A stretch of DNA of 64,000 nt from Kibdelosporangium persicum. Its GTDB lineage: Bacteria; Actinomycetota; Actinomycetes; Mycobacteriales; Pseudonocardiaceae. Where the stretch lies: assembly GCF_013280595.1 (NCBI RefSeq), contig NZ_JAAATY010000001.1, forward strand, positions 873,987 to 937,986, in the 5' to 3' direction. Positions 27,120 to 39,813 of this stretch are shown in pieces. The notes under the pieces were generated by a model. That model had not been told where the DNA came from, did no database searches, and saw only the letters and a program-made list of their open reading frames with translations. The position numbers and the translations under genes are program-made. Numbering within the stretch: position 1 is the first letter of the stretch; each line of letters begins with the position of its first letter.

Positions 27120-27974
27120 ATGCTCCGCACCATGGTTGCGCTGTACCGGGACGGACACGAGCCGACACGCCGCGCGGACAGGCAGGCATCTGTGCCGCTG
27201 ATCTGGCGGACGATGCTGGAGATCGACCGCGCGGTGGTCGCGTCGGTCGGCAAACTCACGGTGACCGGTTCCGTGCCGCACGAGCTGCGGAACAAGCCGC
27301 TGGTGATGGCGGCCAACCACATCGGTGTGTTCGACGCGCTGGTGCTGATGAAGGCGTGCTACTCGATCGGGATCGCGCCACGGTTCATGCTCGCGGGCGG
27401 CCTGCTCGACACCCCGGTGCTCGGCTGGGCGCTGCGCGAGTCCGGCCACCTGCGGGTCGAGCGTGGCAAGGCGACCGTCCTGGAGTCCTTCGCCAACGCG
27501 GTGGAGGCGATCAAGCACGCGGACGCCCCGCTGCTGGTGTACCCGGAAGGCCGGATCACGCACGACCCCGGCATGTGGCCGGAACGCGGGAAGACCGGCG
27601 TCGCCCGGATCGCCCTGGCCGCCAACGCGCCGGTGATCCCCATTTCGCAGTGGGGCGCGCACGAGGCGGCGTACTGGGGCACGGAGACCGTCACCGGCTG
27701 GAACGACGTGAAACCGGTGCTGACGTCCTTCCTGCGGGCACTTCGGCAGCGCCCGAGCTTCAAGGTGCACTTCGGCGACCCGGTGGACCTCTCGGACCTG
27801 TCCGCGGCCAAGCCGGGCGACGCGGTCCGCGCCCACAAACGGATCATGCAGGCGATCACCGACAACCTGGTCGCCCTGCGCCCGGACGAGCCGGACCTGC
27901 CGAAGTTCCACGACCCGACCCGGCCGACGGACACCGTGTCGCCCTGGCGCGACCGGTGGACCGGCACCCCGTGA
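27120..27974 (+). CDS. 1-acyl-sn-glycerol-3-phosphate acyltransferase (PlsC family)
   Basis: A 284-residue protein. Acyltransferase block I is NHIGVFDA (NHx4D) and block III is [12 protein letters not shown]. It transfers an acyl group to lysophosphatidate in phospholipid synthesis. It is divergent from ftsK. The start is uncertain: the ATG at 27120 lacks a ribosome site, while an in-frame GTG at 27192, just before [10 protein letters not shown], has AGGCAGG upstream and gives a typical length. Confidence 0.88.
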   Translation: MLRTMVALYRDGHEPTRRADRQASVPLIWRTMLEIDRAVVASVGKLTVTGSVPHELRNKPLVMAANHIGVFDALVLMKACYSIGIAPRFMLAGGLLDTPVLGWALRESGHLRVERGKATVLESFANAVEAIKHADAPLLVYPEGRITHDPGMWPERGKTGVARIALAANAPVIPISQWGAHEAAYWGTETVTGWNDVKPVLTSFLRALRQRPSFKVHFGDPVDLSDLSAAKPGDAVRAHKRIMQAITDNLVALRPDEPDLPKFHDPTRPTDTVSPWRDRWTGTP

Positions 27975-28038
27975 GGTGTGTCTCAGCTGGTGAAAAACCC
28001 TTCACCGTTCCGGTCCACGGTCACGCAGACTGACATGA

Positions 28039-29013
28039 GTGACCACTAACACGCAGACACTGGTTACGTCGAGGACCAAGGGCACTGCCCTCGTCCTGGC
28101 CGCCTCGGCCTTCTTCGCCACATCGGGACCGTTGGCGAAGCCCGCGATGACCGCCGGGCTGAGTCCACAGCAGGTTGTCAGCGTGCGGATCGGCCTGGCC
28201 GCGCTGATCCTCCTCGCCGGGGTCGCGGTGGTCAGGCCGAGCCTGCTGAGGATCAAGCGGGGCGACTGGCGCGTACTGCTGGGTTTCGGCCTGTTCGGCG
28301 TCGCCGGGGCGCAGACCTTGTACTTCGCCGCGGTGTCACGGCTGCCGGTGGGCATCGCGATGTTGCTGGAGTTCATGTCGCCGGTGCTGGTCGCCTTGTG
28401 GGTGCGGTTCGTCCGGGGCACGGTGCTGCCGGCCAAGGCGTGGGCCGGGACCGCGCTCGCCCTGGTGGGCCTGGCGATGGTCGCGCAGGTCTGGGACGGG
28501 CTGCGGCTGGACGTGGTCGGCGTGCTCGCCGGTATCGGTTCGGCGATGTGCGCGGCGTGCTACTTCCTGCTCGGCGAACACGGGCTCACCACAAGACATC
28601 CGTTGACGATGGCGACCTACGGCATGCTCGTCGGCGCCGTGCTCCTGATGGCGATCGCGCCGCCGTGGCGGCTGCCAGGCGAGATCCTGGTGGCAGACAC
28701 CCCGTTCGGTCCTGTGTGGACGCTTCTGGTGACGGTCGCCGTGGTGAGCACGGTGATCGCGTACGCGGTCGGGATGAGCGCGTTACGGCATCTTCCGTCC
28801 AATGTGGTCAGTGTGCTGTCGTTGGCCGAGCCGGTGGTCGCCACGACCCTCGCGTGGGCGTTCCTGGCCGAACAGCTGGATGTGATCCAGATCATCGGCG
28901 GCCTGACGCTGCTGGCGGGAGCCTTTCTGGTCCAGCGTGCGTCTCAACCCTCAGCAGGAGGACAACTCCACCCGACGACCGAAGACCTGGCCGCGGTCGC
29001 CCAACGAGACTGA
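28039..29013 (+). CDS. EamA-family (DMT) transporter
   Basis: A 324-residue protein with ten predicted membrane helices in two EamA repeats (first containing ASAFFATSGPLAKPAM, second SLAEPVVATTLAWAFLAEQL). EamA proteins export metabolites or amino acids; the substrate is unknown. The GTG start overlaps a 4-codon ATG frame. One TTA codon lies near 28793. The stop codon falls inside a 13-bp tandem repeat. Confidence 0.86.
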   Translation: MTTNTQTLVTSRTKGTALVLAASAFFATSGPLAKPAMTAGLSPQQVVSVRIGLAALILLAGVAVVRPSLLRIKRGDWRVLLGFGLFGVAGAQTLYFAAVSRLPVGIAMLLEFMSPVLVALWVRFVRGTVLPAKAWAGTALALVGLAMVAQVWDGLRLDVVGVLAGIGSAMCAACYFLLGEHGLTTRHPLTMATYGMLVGAVLLMAIAPPWRLPGEILVADTPFGPVWTLLVTVAVVSTVIAYAVGMSALRHLPSNVVSVLSLAEPVVATTLAWAFLAEQLDVIQIIGGLTLLAGAFLVQRASQPSAGGQLHPTTEDLAAVAQRD

Positions 29014-29036
29014 ACAGCGAGACTGAACAGCGAGAC
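29005..29036 (+). repeat. 13-bp tandem repeat across the EamA stop codon
   Basis: CGAGACTGAACAG is repeated twice, followed by CGAGAC. The first unit contains the in-frame TGA. It looks like a slippage duplication. Confidence 0.7.
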
Positions 29037-29093
29037 CGAGCCTCGGGACGGCACGCGCGAGGCCCGGCAGGACGTCGGGGGAAACTGGGGGTA

Positions 29094-29121
29094 GGGCCCG
29101 GCCGCGCACGCGGTCGGGCCC
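29094..29121. terminator. Hairpin between the convergent EamA and rnj genes
   Basis: GGGCCCGGCCGCG and CGCGGTCGGGCCC pair over 13 bp with one G-U pair and a minimal loop. It can serve both strands; no long T-run is present. Confidence 0.6.
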
Positions 29122-29130
29122 TCGCACGCG

Positions 29131-32481
<3,351 letters not shown>

Positions 32482-32494
32482 GCCGCCACCGTAC

Positions 32495-33964
32495 TCAGGA
32501 ATTCTCATCCGGCACGATAGAGCCGGTCATGGTGCTGTTGTCCTGCGGCCACGCCACGCAGAAGATCGACCGCCGCGGTGACTTCTCGGAGTTCCACGCC
32601 TCCGGCGAGGGGATCAGCGCCATCACGTTCATCGGCTTGCCGCCTTTGACCACCTCGTCGGAGTTGTAGAACATCGTGCAGGCACTCTCGGCGTAGCGGT
32701 CCAGTGCCTTGTCGGCCGGATACCCGGCGCCGGGCTTGTTGTTCTCCTTGTCGGCGGTCTTCATGCCGGTCTTGTACTCCATGAAGACCTCGGCGCGGTG
32801 GTCCTTCTTGGCGCAGTCGACGACCGTGTCGTACTGCGCCTTGTCGGCGGGCGGTGTGTCCAGGCAGGAGTGCCCGGCGTTGAAGTACACGTCGAAGACC
32901 GGGATGTTGCCGCCGACGCCGTAGGTCAAGGTCGGCTGCAGTTCGCCGGATTCGCCGGCGGCCGTGGTCGTGCCGAACAGGTCACGGCCGAACCATCCTG
33001 CCGTCAGCATCGCCACGGCCAGCACCACGACCAGGCCGATCGCCAGCGCACGGCGGCTCTTCGACCGCGGGGCGGGCTGGGTCGCGGGCGGCTGGGACGA
33101 CGACCAGGCCTGCGCGGTCGGGCCGGTGTTCATCGCGACCTGGGTGGCCTGCCCGAGCAACGCGCGGACCTGCGGCGCGGTCGGCCTGCCGTCCGGGTTC
33201 GAGTTCAGCAGGCCCATGATCAACGAGGCCAGCGGGCCGCGGCAGCGGGTCAGGTACGCGACCTCGTTCATGATCGCCTGGATCGACGCGGCCGTGGTCG
33301 GCCGGTCGTACGGGCCGTAGCCCTCGACGGCGAAGAACAGCGTGGCGCCCAGCGCCCACAGATCTGACGCGGGCGAGGCGTCATGCCCTTGCAGGCGTTC
33401 AGGTGACATGTACGTCGGCGAGCCGATCAGCGTGCCGCTGGTGGTCAGCCGCGGGTCGTCAGTGGACTGCGCGATGCCGAAGTCGGTCAGCTTCACGCGA
33501 CCGTTCGCGTCGATCATGACGTTGCTGGGTTTGACATCCCGGTGGATCACCCCGGCGCGGTGCGCGGCCTCCAGCGCGGACACCAGCTGCGTGGCGATCT
33601 GCGCGGTGTACGCCTCGCCCAAGGCGCCGTGCTGACGCACGATGTCCGACAGCGTGGGCGCCTCGATCAACTCCATCACGATGAACGTGTTGCCTTGCTC
33701 CTGCACCACGTCGTACACCGTGACGATCGCGGGGTCGTTGAGCCTGCCCGCGGTGCGGGCCTCACGCAGCACGCGTTCCTCGAAGATGTGCCGTTCCTGC
33801 GGATCGATGCCCTCGGGCAGATGCAGTTCCTTGATCGCCACCCGCCTGCCGATCGTCCGGTCCTCGGCCAGCCAGACGATGCCCATCCCGCCGCGGCCGA
33901 GCTCGCGGACGATCTGGTAGCGGCCGTTGACAATCCGCTGAGTGGGTGCGTACTCCTGGGACAC
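32495..33964 (-). CDS. Transmembrane Ser/Thr protein kinase with Cys-containing sensor domain
   Basis: A 489-residue protein. The kinase domain (about 15-270) has GRGGMG (P-loop), VAIKEL (Lys), VIHRDVKPSNVM (catalytic loop), LTDFGIAQ (DFG) and SPTYMSPERL. A membrane helix follows at about 306-326 (ALAIGLVVVLAVAMLTAG), then an extracellular region with four spaced cysteines (HSCLDT, VVDCAKKDH, SACTMF, IFCVAW). Close paralogue of the next gene upstream. The extracellular ligand is unknown. Confidence 0.93.
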   Translation of the reverse strand: MSQEYAPTQRIVNGRYQIVRELGRGGMGIVWLAEDRTIGRRVAIKELHLPEGIDPQERHIFEERVLREARTAGRLNDPAIVTVYDVVQEQGNTFIVMELIEAPTLSDIVRQHGALGEAYTAQIATQLVSALEAAHRAGVIHRDVKPSNVMIDANGRVKLTDFGIAQSTDDPRLTTSGTLIGSPTYMSPERLQGHDASPASDLWALGATLFFAVEGYGPYDRPTTAASIQAIMNEVAYLTRCRGPLASLIMGLLNSNPDGRPTAPQVRALLGQATQVAMNTGPTAQAWSSSQPPATQPAPRSKSRRALAIGLVVVLAVAMLTAGWFGRDLFGTTTAAGESGELQPTLTYGVGGNIPVFDVYFNAGHSCLDTPPADKAQYDTVVDCAKKDHRAEVFMEYKTGMKTADKENNKPGAGYPADKALDRYAESACTMFYNSDEVVKGGKPMNVMALIPSPEAWNSEKSPRRSIFCVAWPQDNSTMTGSIVPDENS

Positions 33965-34035
33965 GCGGGCACTCTAACTCCCGTACGGCCCGGGCCCGAG
34001 CAATTCTCCCAGGTTGCACCAAAGGGCAACGCCGG

Positions 34036-35400
34036 TCAGTTCCCGGCGACCGGGCCGGTCAGTTTGCCACCGTCCGCCGCGGTGACGACACAGAGCGCTT
34101 CACGCTGTGCCCCATCCCATGCGGCCTGCGTGGGCACGAGGGTGCGGAACCGCAGAACGCTGTTCTTGTTCTCCACGGACAACCGCTCGAACCTCGCCGC
34201 GCAGGCCGACTCGGCGTCCGAGACCATGAAGTCCGGGTAGTCCTGCAGGTCCTGGTAGGAGACGTGCTCGAAGATCTCCGCGTCGTGCTCCTGGCCGCAG
34301 TCCTCGGCCCGTTCGGCCAGGTCCGTGCCGTTGTAGCAGTCACCCGCCCGCAGGTCGCGGGTGATGTCCCCGTCCGGCCCGTAAGTCCTGGTCTCCTGCA
34401 TCGGATTCGCTTGGGCCGGCGGATCCGTCTTGGTCTTCGGGGAGAAAACGCCGGTCAGCGCGAGGATCGCGACCACGGTTCCGGCCAGCACGACCGCGGC
34501 GGCGCCGATCGCGAGGCCGCGTCTGTCGCGTCGTTGGACGGGTAACGCCCTGGTGGGCGGCACCACCGGGCCGGTCGCCGGGCCAGACCGGTGCTTGGCT
34601 TCCTCGATCAGGCGCCTCGCCCGCTGGGCGTCGATCCTGGTCTTCGGGTCGTTGTCCAGCAGACCCGTGATCAACTCGGCGAGCGGGCCCGAGGCCTGGC
34701 GGATTTCGGCGCGTTCGTTGAGCACGGCCTGGATCGACGCGGCCGTCGTGGGACGCTCGTACGCGCTACGGCCCTCGACGGCGAAGAACAGCGTGGCGCC
34801 CAACGCCCACAGATCCGACGCAGGCAGGGCGTCCTCACCACGCAGGCGTTCCGGCGAGATGTACGTCGGCGACCCCAGCAGCACACCGCTCCGGGTGAGC
34901 TTCGGGTCCTCAATGGACTGCGCGATGCCGAAGTCGGTCAGCTTCACGCGACCGTTCGGCGCCACCATCACGTTGCTGGGCTTGACATCCCGGTGCACGA
35001 CCCCGGCCGCGTGCGCCGCCTCCAGCGCGGACAGCACCTGATCGGCGATGGCGAGCACCTTGTCGCTGGGCACCGGGCCGTCCTGCCGGACGATCTCCGT
35101 CAGGGTCGGCGCGTCGATCAGTTCCATCACGATGAACGTGGCGCCGCCCTCCTGCACCACGTCGTACACCGTGACGATCGCGGGGTCGTTGAGCCTGCCC
35201 GCGGTGCGCGCCTCCCGCAGCACGCGCTCTTCGAGATTCGGCCGCTCCCGCGGATCGGTTCCGTGTGGCGGAACGAGTTCCTTGATCGCGACGCGCCTGC
35301 CCATGGTCTGGTCCTCGGCCAGCCAGACCACACCCATCCCGCCGCGACCGACCTCCCCGACGATCCGGTAGCGGCCGTTGACCATCCGTTCCTGGGACAC
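34036..35400 (-). CDS. Transmembrane Ser/Thr protein kinase, paralogue with septum-formation-like domain
   Basis: A 454-residue protein. Kinase motifs are VGRGGMG, VAIKEL, VVHRDVKPSNVM, LTDFGIAQ and SPTYISPERL. The membrane helix is at about 294-316. The extracellular part has the pattern DLRAGDCYNGTDLAERAEDC then EHDAEIFEHV, like the septum-formation family, with two more cysteines later. The kinase halves of the two paralogues are nearly colinear while the sensors diverge, which suggests tandem duplication followed by sensor change. Confidence 0.93.
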   Translation of the reverse strand: MSQERMVNGRYRIVGEVGRGGMGVVWLAEDQTMGRRVAIKELVPPHGTDPRERPNLEERVLREARTAGRLNDPAIVTVYDVVQEGGATFIVMELIDAPTLTEIVRQDGPVPSDKVLAIADQVLSALEAAHAAGVVHRDVKPSNVMVAPNGRVKLTDFGIAQSIEDPKLTRSGVLLGSPTYISPERLRGEDALPASDLWALGATLFFAVEGRSAYERPTTAASIQAVLNERAEIRQASGPLAELITGLLDNDPKTRIDAQRARRLIEEAKHRSGPATGPVVPPTRALPVQRRDRRGLAIGAAAVVLAGTVVAILALTGVFSPKTKTDPPAQANPMQETRTYGPDGDITRDLRAGDCYNGTDLAERAEDCGQEHDAEIFEHVSYQDLQDYPDFMVSDAESACAARFERLSVENKNSVLRFRTLVPTQAAWDGAQREALCVVTAADGGKLTGPVAGN

Positions 35401-35459
35401 GCCGGAACTCTAGCGTCGTCTGCGCCTGGCCGTACGCCGGTTCCCGGACACCGAACCGA

Positions 35460-35843
35460 TCAGGCGTGCACCTCGTGACCTGCTTCGCGCAACGCCACCA
35501 CCGCCCGGTCGAGGTCAGTCGCCTTGACCAGGATGTGATCGGTGTCGAACGTCGACATCGCGTACAGCGGAACCCCGGCCGCGGCCAGCGATCCGGCCAG
35601 TGACGCCATGATCCCGGTGAGCGTGAACTCCAACGGCCCCCGCACGGTCAGCAGCCGCCAGCCCTGGTCCACCTTGGCACCGGCGGGCGCGATGTCCGTC
35701 AACGAGACGACCGACACCTCGTCGGGCGTGCTCGTGACGGACACCAGACCGTCCGAAGTGGACAGCGACGGCAGCGGGGAACCCGGCGGCAGCTTGGCGA
35801 GCGCGTAGTCACCCGGCCGCACGTCGATGGTCAGCCGATTCAT
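35460..35843 (-). CDS. ACT-domain protein
   Basis: A 127-residue protein with two ACT-like halves ([16 protein letters not shown] and [20 protein letters not shown] followed by [17 protein letters not shown]). This resembles the CASTOR-like ACT family, which senses small ligands such as amino acids. Its ATG overlaps the thyX stop by four bases (ATGA), so it is translationally coupled to thyX. The ligand is unknown. Confidence 0.82.
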   Translation of the reverse strand: MNRLTIDVRPGDYALAKLPPGSPLPSLSTSDGLVSVTSTPDEVSVVSLTDIAPAGAKVDQGWRLLTVRGPLEFTLTGIMASLAGSLAAAGVPLYAMSTFDTDHILVKATDLDRAVVALREAGHEVHA

Positions 35844-36592
35844 CCTTCGGTGACCAGCGGGCTGTGGGCCACCTCGGTGCCGTCCGGCAACGCGGAGATG
35901 GTGAAGTCGCTGAACACGTTCTCGGCCGCCTTCTGCAACTGGCGCAGGCATTCCACGGCGAGCGCGCGGATCTCGACGTCGGCGGCCTCGCTGGCGCGCA
36001 TCGCGATGAAGTGCCGCCAGGCACGGTAGTTGCCGGTCACGACGATGCGCGTCTCGGTGGCGTTCGGCAGGACCGCACGGGCGGCCTGACGTGCCTGCTT
36101 GCGACGCAGCGTCGCGCTCGGCTCGTCGGCGAACTTCTTCTCCAGACCGGCCAGCAGCTCGTTGTACGCCTGGACGGCGGCGTCGGCCGCCTCCATGAAC
36201 TTGGCGTGCAGCTCCGGGTCGTTGGCGATCACGTCGGGCTCGACCATGGCGGCGTCGCGCTCCGGCACGTACCGCTGGGACAGCTGCGAGTACGAGAAGT
36301 GCCGGTGCCGGATCAGCTCGTGGGTCAGCGAGCGCGAGATCCCGGAGATGTAGAAGCTCACCGACCCGTGCTCGAGCACCGAGAGGTGCCCCACCTCGAG
36401 GATGTGCCGCAAGTACCCGGCGTTGGTCGCGGTCGCCGGGTTCGGCTTCTTCCACGACTGGTAGCAGGCACGGCCGGCGAACTCGGCGAGCGCCTGCCCG
36501 CCGTCGCTGTCGGTCGACCAGGGCACGTCCGCGGGCGGGAAGAACTCGGTCTTGGCGATCAGCTGCACCTTGGGGGCCACGGTCTCGGTCAT
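35840..36592 (-). CDS. thyX: FAD-dependent thymidylate synthase
   Basis: A 250-residue protein. The signature RHRx7S is exact (R95-H-R97 and S105 in [14 protein letters not shown]). It makes dTMP from dUMP using methylene-tetrahydrofolate, FAD and NADPH. The start [17 protein letters not shown] is chosen over an ATG 24 bases upstream. The thyX-dapA-rnj neighbourhood is the usual actinobacterial one, here with the ACT gene and two kinases inserted. Confidence 0.95.
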   Translation of the reverse strand: MTETVAPKVQLIAKTEFFPPADVPWSTDSDGGQALAEFAGRACYQSWKKPNPATATNAGYLRHILEVGHLSVLEHGSVSFYISGISRSLTHELIRHRHFSYSQLSQRYVPERDAAMVEPDVIANDPELHAKFMEAADAAVQAYNELLAGLEKKFADEPSATLRRKQARQAARAVLPNATETRIVVTGNYRAWRHFIAMRASEAADVEIRALAVECLRQLQKAAENVFSDFTISALPDGTEVAHSPLVTEG

Positions 36593-36631
36593 GCCGATGA
36601 GCCTAACCGGAGCCATCCGAAGCCCAGGTCA

Positions 36632-36683
36632 CCCCTCGTGAGTGTTTTTCCGGGTTAGAACACGGATAAACGCTCACGAGGGG
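36632..36683 (+). repeat. 52-bp palindromic repeat, copy 4 of 7
   Basis: Arms CCCCTCGTGAGTGTTTTTC and GGATAAACGCTCACGAGGGG around GGGTTAGAACAC. It lies between divergent thyX and the RHH gene. The preceding CCCAGGTCA matches the flank at 39.8 kb and, in reverse, at 62.6 kb. Confidence 0.9.
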
Positions 36684-36686
36684 GTT

Positions 36687-36748
36687 GACGTCACTGGTGA
36701 CGTCTTTGCGCCTTGCGGTGACGTCATTGATGGTGTCATAGTGACGTC
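36687..36748 (+). promoter_or_regulatory. Array of four GACGTC sites over the RHH gene promoter
   Basis: GACGTC occurs at 36687, 36699, 36720 and 36743, mostly within TGACGTCA. The last site touches the ATG. A -10-like CATAGT (36737-36742) and a -35-like TTGCGG (36713-36718) predict a leaderless transcript. Sites 3 and 4 overlap this promoter. The array suggests cooperative repression. Confidence 0.6.
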
Positions 36749-37276
36749 ATGGATCTCACGCCGTACATCGACTCGCTGCGGGACGACCTCGCCACCACCG
36801 CCTCTGCCGGGGACGAGCAGACCCGGCGGGCGGCGGCGGTGTTGTCCGCCGCGTTGGAGCCAGCCTTCCGCCTGGCGTTCATGAACGCCCTGTCCGACGT
36901 GGCCGCCGAGGTCACCGCGGCACTGGACGACCACGTGGTCGAGGTGAAACTGGCCGGCCGGGACGTGCGGGTGGTCGTCACACCGACCCGCTCGGCCGCC
37001 GGCTCGGAGCCGGAGCCCGAACAGCCGTTGCCGCCGCCGACCGGCGAGAACAGCGCGGAGAACATCAGCCGGATGACGTTGCGGATGTTCGAACAGATCA
37101 AGAGCCAGGCCGAGCAGGCGGCGGCGGCACAGGGCGTGTCGCTGAACACGTTCGTGTCCCAGGCCGTGCAGGGCGCGCTGCGCCGCAAGTGGTCCGGGCA
37201 CCAGCACCACCAGCACCGTCATGAGGACAACGACCGCGGCTCGTCGCGGGTGCACGGTTGGACAGAGGGGTCATGA
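36749..37276 (+). CDS. HicB-like ribbon-helix-helix protein
   Basis: A 175-residue protein. An N-terminal helical region (1-75) precedes a Pro/Glu linker and a C-terminal ribbon-helix-helix motif (SRMTLRMFEQIKSQAEQ then GVSLNTFVSQAVQGALRR, about 105-150). The tail is His-rich (HQHHQHRH). RHH proteins bind short palindromes as dimers and are often autoregulated. The gene has no Shine-Dalgarno sequence and starts at the edge of the GACGTC array. No toxin gene is present; the next gene is DUF4097. The stop overlaps it by four bases. Confidence 0.78.
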   Translation: MDLTPYIDSLRDDLATTASAGDEQTRRAAAVLSAALEPAFRLAFMNALSDVAAEVTAALDDHVVEVKLAGRDVRVVVTPTRSAAGSEPEPEQPLPPPTGENSAENISRMTLRMFEQIKSQAEQAAAAQGVSLNTFVSQAVQGALRRKWSGHQHHQHRHEDNDRGSSRVHGWTEGS

Positions 37277-38145
37277 CTTCAGAAGATCGAGTGCGGGAAG
37301 AGAACTTCGAGGCGGACGGGCCGCAGGACCTCGAGGTGGTCATCACCTCCGGCGCGGTCGACGTACTGCTGACCGACGAGCCAGGCGTGACCGTCCGAGT
37401 CCGGCACCGTCCCGACGCGGAGGCGCCCTGGGCCGAGGGCCTCGCGCAACTGGTCAACCTGTTCACCCCGGGCAAGCAGGGAACGACCGGTGAGGACGGC
37501 ATCGACCGGACACACATCGAACAGTCCGGCAACCGGGTCGTCGTGCGTACGCCGGACTGGCTGCGCAACGTGCCGCTCGGGGTGACCGTGCGGGCGCCGT
37601 CCGGGTCGAATGTCGACGTACGCAGCGGTTCTGGTGACGTTCTCGTGACCGGCTCCGCGGGCCGGTTGTCGGTGCGCACGGGTTCCGGCGAGGTCAAGGT
37701 CGACCGGGCGGACGGCGCGGCCACCGTCGTCACCGGGACCGGCGCGGTCCGGCTCGGTCCGATGCTGGGCGGATTGCAGGCCCGGACCGGGAGCGGGGAC
37801 GTCGAGGTCTCGTCGGTCGGCGGGCCCTCCGCGGCGTTGATCACCGGGTCCGGGGACGTGTGGCTGGGCGCGGTGTCCACGGACGTGATGGCACGGACCG
37901 GGTCCGGGGACCTGACCGTCGCGGACGCGGCAGCGGGCAAGATCGAGCTCAACACCGGATCCGGGGAGGTCCGGGTCGGCGTCCGGCACGGGACTCGGGC
38001 TGAGATCGACCTGGTTTCGGGGACCGGTCAGGCTCGCAGTGAGTTGACGTTGAAGGACTCGCCGCCCGACGGCGAGGTCGCGCTCCGGGTCCGGGGACGG
38101 ACCAGGTCCGGTTCGGCCGTGGTGAGCGCGGCTTTCGACGGTTAG
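37273..38145 (+). CDS. DUF4097 beta-helix (adhesin-like) protein
   Basis: A 290-residue protein without signal peptide. The second half contains about eight short repeats of the form RTGSGDVxV (RSGSGDVLV, RTGSGEVKV, VTGTGAVRL, ITGSGDVWL and others), the right-handed beta-helix rungs of DUF4097. Function is unknown; it may act at the membrane or in polar protein assemblies. GAGGGG precedes the ATG, which overlaps the RHH gene stop. Confidence 0.85.
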   Translation: MTSEDRVREENFEADGPQDLEVVITSGAVDVLLTDEPGVTVRVRHRPDAEAPWAEGLAQLVNLFTPGKQGTTGEDGIDRTHIEQSGNRVVVRTPDWLRNVPLGVTVRAPSGSNVDVRSGSGDVLVTGSAGRLSVRTGSGEVKVDRADGAATVVTGTGAVRLGPMLGGLQARTGSGDVEVSSVGGPSAALITGSGDVWLGAVSTDVMARTGSGDLTVADAAAGKIELNTGSGEVRVGVRHGTRAEIDLVSGTGQARSELTLKDSPPDGEVALRVRGRTRSGSAVVSAAFDG

Positions 38146-38225
38146 CCAGGGATCGAGGGGGCAGTGCCCCCGATGCGGCACCGGCGGCGTCGAACGCTCC
38201 GCATGCCGCATTGGGGGCACAACAG

Positions 38226-39437
38226 TCACTTGACGAGCTTGGCCAACGGTGCCGCGATGTCTCCCCTTCGGCCCACTGTCACGCCGGACAGCCCGAGCCA
38301 CTCGGCCATCAGCCGCAGCTCGGCCGACAGTTCGGGCAACATCCTGGCTTTGTCCACACCGGACTCCGCGAAGGCACCCTGCACGCGCAACACTCCGGCG
38401 GCCCGGTCCGCCTTCAGGTCCACGCGCGCCACCAACTCGCCGTCCAGCAGGAACGGGAAGACGTAGTAACCGTACTCCCGCTTCGGTTCGGGGACGTAGA
38501 TCTCGATGCGGTAGCGGAAGCCGAAGATCCGTTCGGTGCGGTCGCGTTCCCAGATCAGCGGGTCGAACGGGCACAGCAACGCGCGGCCCTTGACCTGCCG
38601 GGGAGTTCTGGCGTCGACGTGCCGGTACGCCTTGCGGTTCCAGCCGGCGACCTGAACGGGTTCCAGAACACCGTCCTCGACTAACGACAGCACTGCGCGG
38701 CGATTCGCGTCGGGGGCGAGGCGGTAGTAGTCACGCAGTTCCGGCTCGGTCGCGACTCCCAAGGCTCTCGCGGACCGCTCGACGAGTTCCCGCGCCGCGT
38801 CGTCCGGCGCCACCTGGCGGTTGAGGATCTCGGGTGGCACCACTCGCTCGGTCAGGTCGTAGAGACGCTCGAAGCCGCGGCGGGTTCCGGTCGTGAGCTC
38901 GCCTAGGCCGAACAGGTACTCGCAGATGTGCTTGACGTCCGAGCGCTCCCACCAGGAGCCCTTCTGACGCTTGTTCCCCTCGCCGAGGATCTCGCGCTCC
39001 AGCGCGCCCGCGCCGATCGGGCCGAATTCCTTCACCGCCGCCCGGATCTCCTGGACCAGGCCGGGCGACCGGTCGGCGATCTGCTCGTAGTGCCGCCACC
39101 AGCCCGGACGTTTGCCCAGGTGCAGCAACGGCCAGTCCTCGACCGGGATCAGGCTGGCCTCGTGCGCCCACTTCTCCACCAGCAGCCGGGGCCTGCGGGC
39201 CGTGTGCGTCCAGGCCGCGTCGTCGATCAGATCCATCGGATACGCGCCGAGCCTGCTGAACACAGGCATGTAGTGCGCCCGGACCGCGACGTTCACCGAG
39301 TCGAGCTGGATCAGCTGCACACGGGTGAGCACCCGCAGCAGATGTCGCCGGGACGGCACCGTCGTCGGGCGTGGATCGGTGAACCCCTGTGCGGCCAGCG
39401 CGGTGCGCCGGGCGGCGGCCTCGGTCATCGTCAACAT
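38226..39437 (-). CDS. AlkZ/AlkX-like (HTH_42) DNA glycosylase, YcaQ type
   Basis: A 403-residue protein of the winged-helix HTH_42 family. The catalytic tripeptide region is LIQLDSVNV with Q44-L45-D46, the Q-hydrophobic-D form reported for E. coli YcaQ/AlkX; the azinomycin-resistance enzyme AlkZ has Q-hydrophobic-Q. Further family features include EKWAHEASLIP and LLCPFDPLIWERDRTERIFGF. Members unhook interstrand crosslinks. A second ATG nine bases downstream is possible. Confidence 0.85.
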   Translation of the reverse strand: MLTMTEAAARRTALAAQGFTDPRPTTVPSRRHLLRVLTRVQLIQLDSVNVAVRAHYMPVFSRLGAYPMDLIDDAAWTHTARRPRLLVEKWAHEASLIPVEDWPLLHLGKRPGWWRHYEQIADRSPGLVQEIRAAVKEFGPIGAGALEREILGEGNKRQKGSWWERSDVKHICEYLFGLGELTTGTRRGFERLYDLTERVVPPEILNRQVAPDDAARELVERSARALGVATEPELRDYYRLAPDANRRAVLSLVEDGVLEPVQVAGWNRKAYRHVDARTPRQVKGRALLCPFDPLIWERDRTERIFGFRYRIEIYVPEPKREYGYYVFPFLLDGELVARVDLKADRAAGVLRVQGAFAESGVDKARMLPELSAELRLMAEWLGLSGVTVGRRGDIAAPLAKLVK

Positions 39438-39462
39438 AGTGACCGCATAGTGCCATCGAGGT

Positions 39463-39512
39463 CCGACAGTGTTGGATTGTCCTCGCTTCGCTCGGACGGG
39501 CTTGGTCGCCTA
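39463..39512 (+). repeat. Left flank of composite repeat (matches 5671-5720)
   Basis: Begins CCGACAGTG and ends GGCTTGGTCGCCTA. About 40 of 50 bases match the copy near dinB. It leads into the tandem hairpin units. Confidence 0.7.
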
Positions 39513-39807
39513 GAGCCGGCCGTTTCCACCCCGCCCCACGCAACCGACACCGCACGACGCCTACTCACCGCCGTGGACGGGGCGGCGCCGGGCGCGTTGC
39601 GTGGCGTAAACGACCGGCGCGACCAAGCCAAAACCGAATCGCCCTGCTTCGCTCGGACGGGCTTGGTCGCCTAGAGCCGGCCGTTTCCACCCCGCCCCAC
39701 GCAACCGACACCGCACCGCACCAACTCACCGCCGTGGACGGGGCGGCGCCGGGCGCGTTGCGTGGCGTAAACGACCGGCGCGACCAAGCCAAAAACCGAA
39801 TCGCCCC
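39485..39807 (+). repeat. 161-bp tandem duplication; each unit an imperfect long inverted repeat
   Basis: Units 39485-39645 and 39646-39807 are nearly identical, differing around CGACGCCT/CGCACCAA and by one A. Within each unit, GGCTTGGTCGC near the start pairs with GCGACCAAGCC near the end, followed inward by CCGGCCGTTT/AAACGACCGG and CCACGCAAC/GTTGCGTGG. Each unit could therefore fold into one long hairpin. No ORF with a ribosome site is present. Confidence 0.85.
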
Positions 39808-39813
39808 AGGTCA

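Noticed and set aside
28035-28049. A 4-codon ATG frame overlapping the EamA GTG start
   Set aside because: Too short to judge and no ribosome site; could be chance.
36749-38145. RHH gene and DUF4097 gene as a toxin-antitoxin pair
   Set aside because: DUF4097 shows no toxin motif; only the RHH similarity to HicB suggested it.
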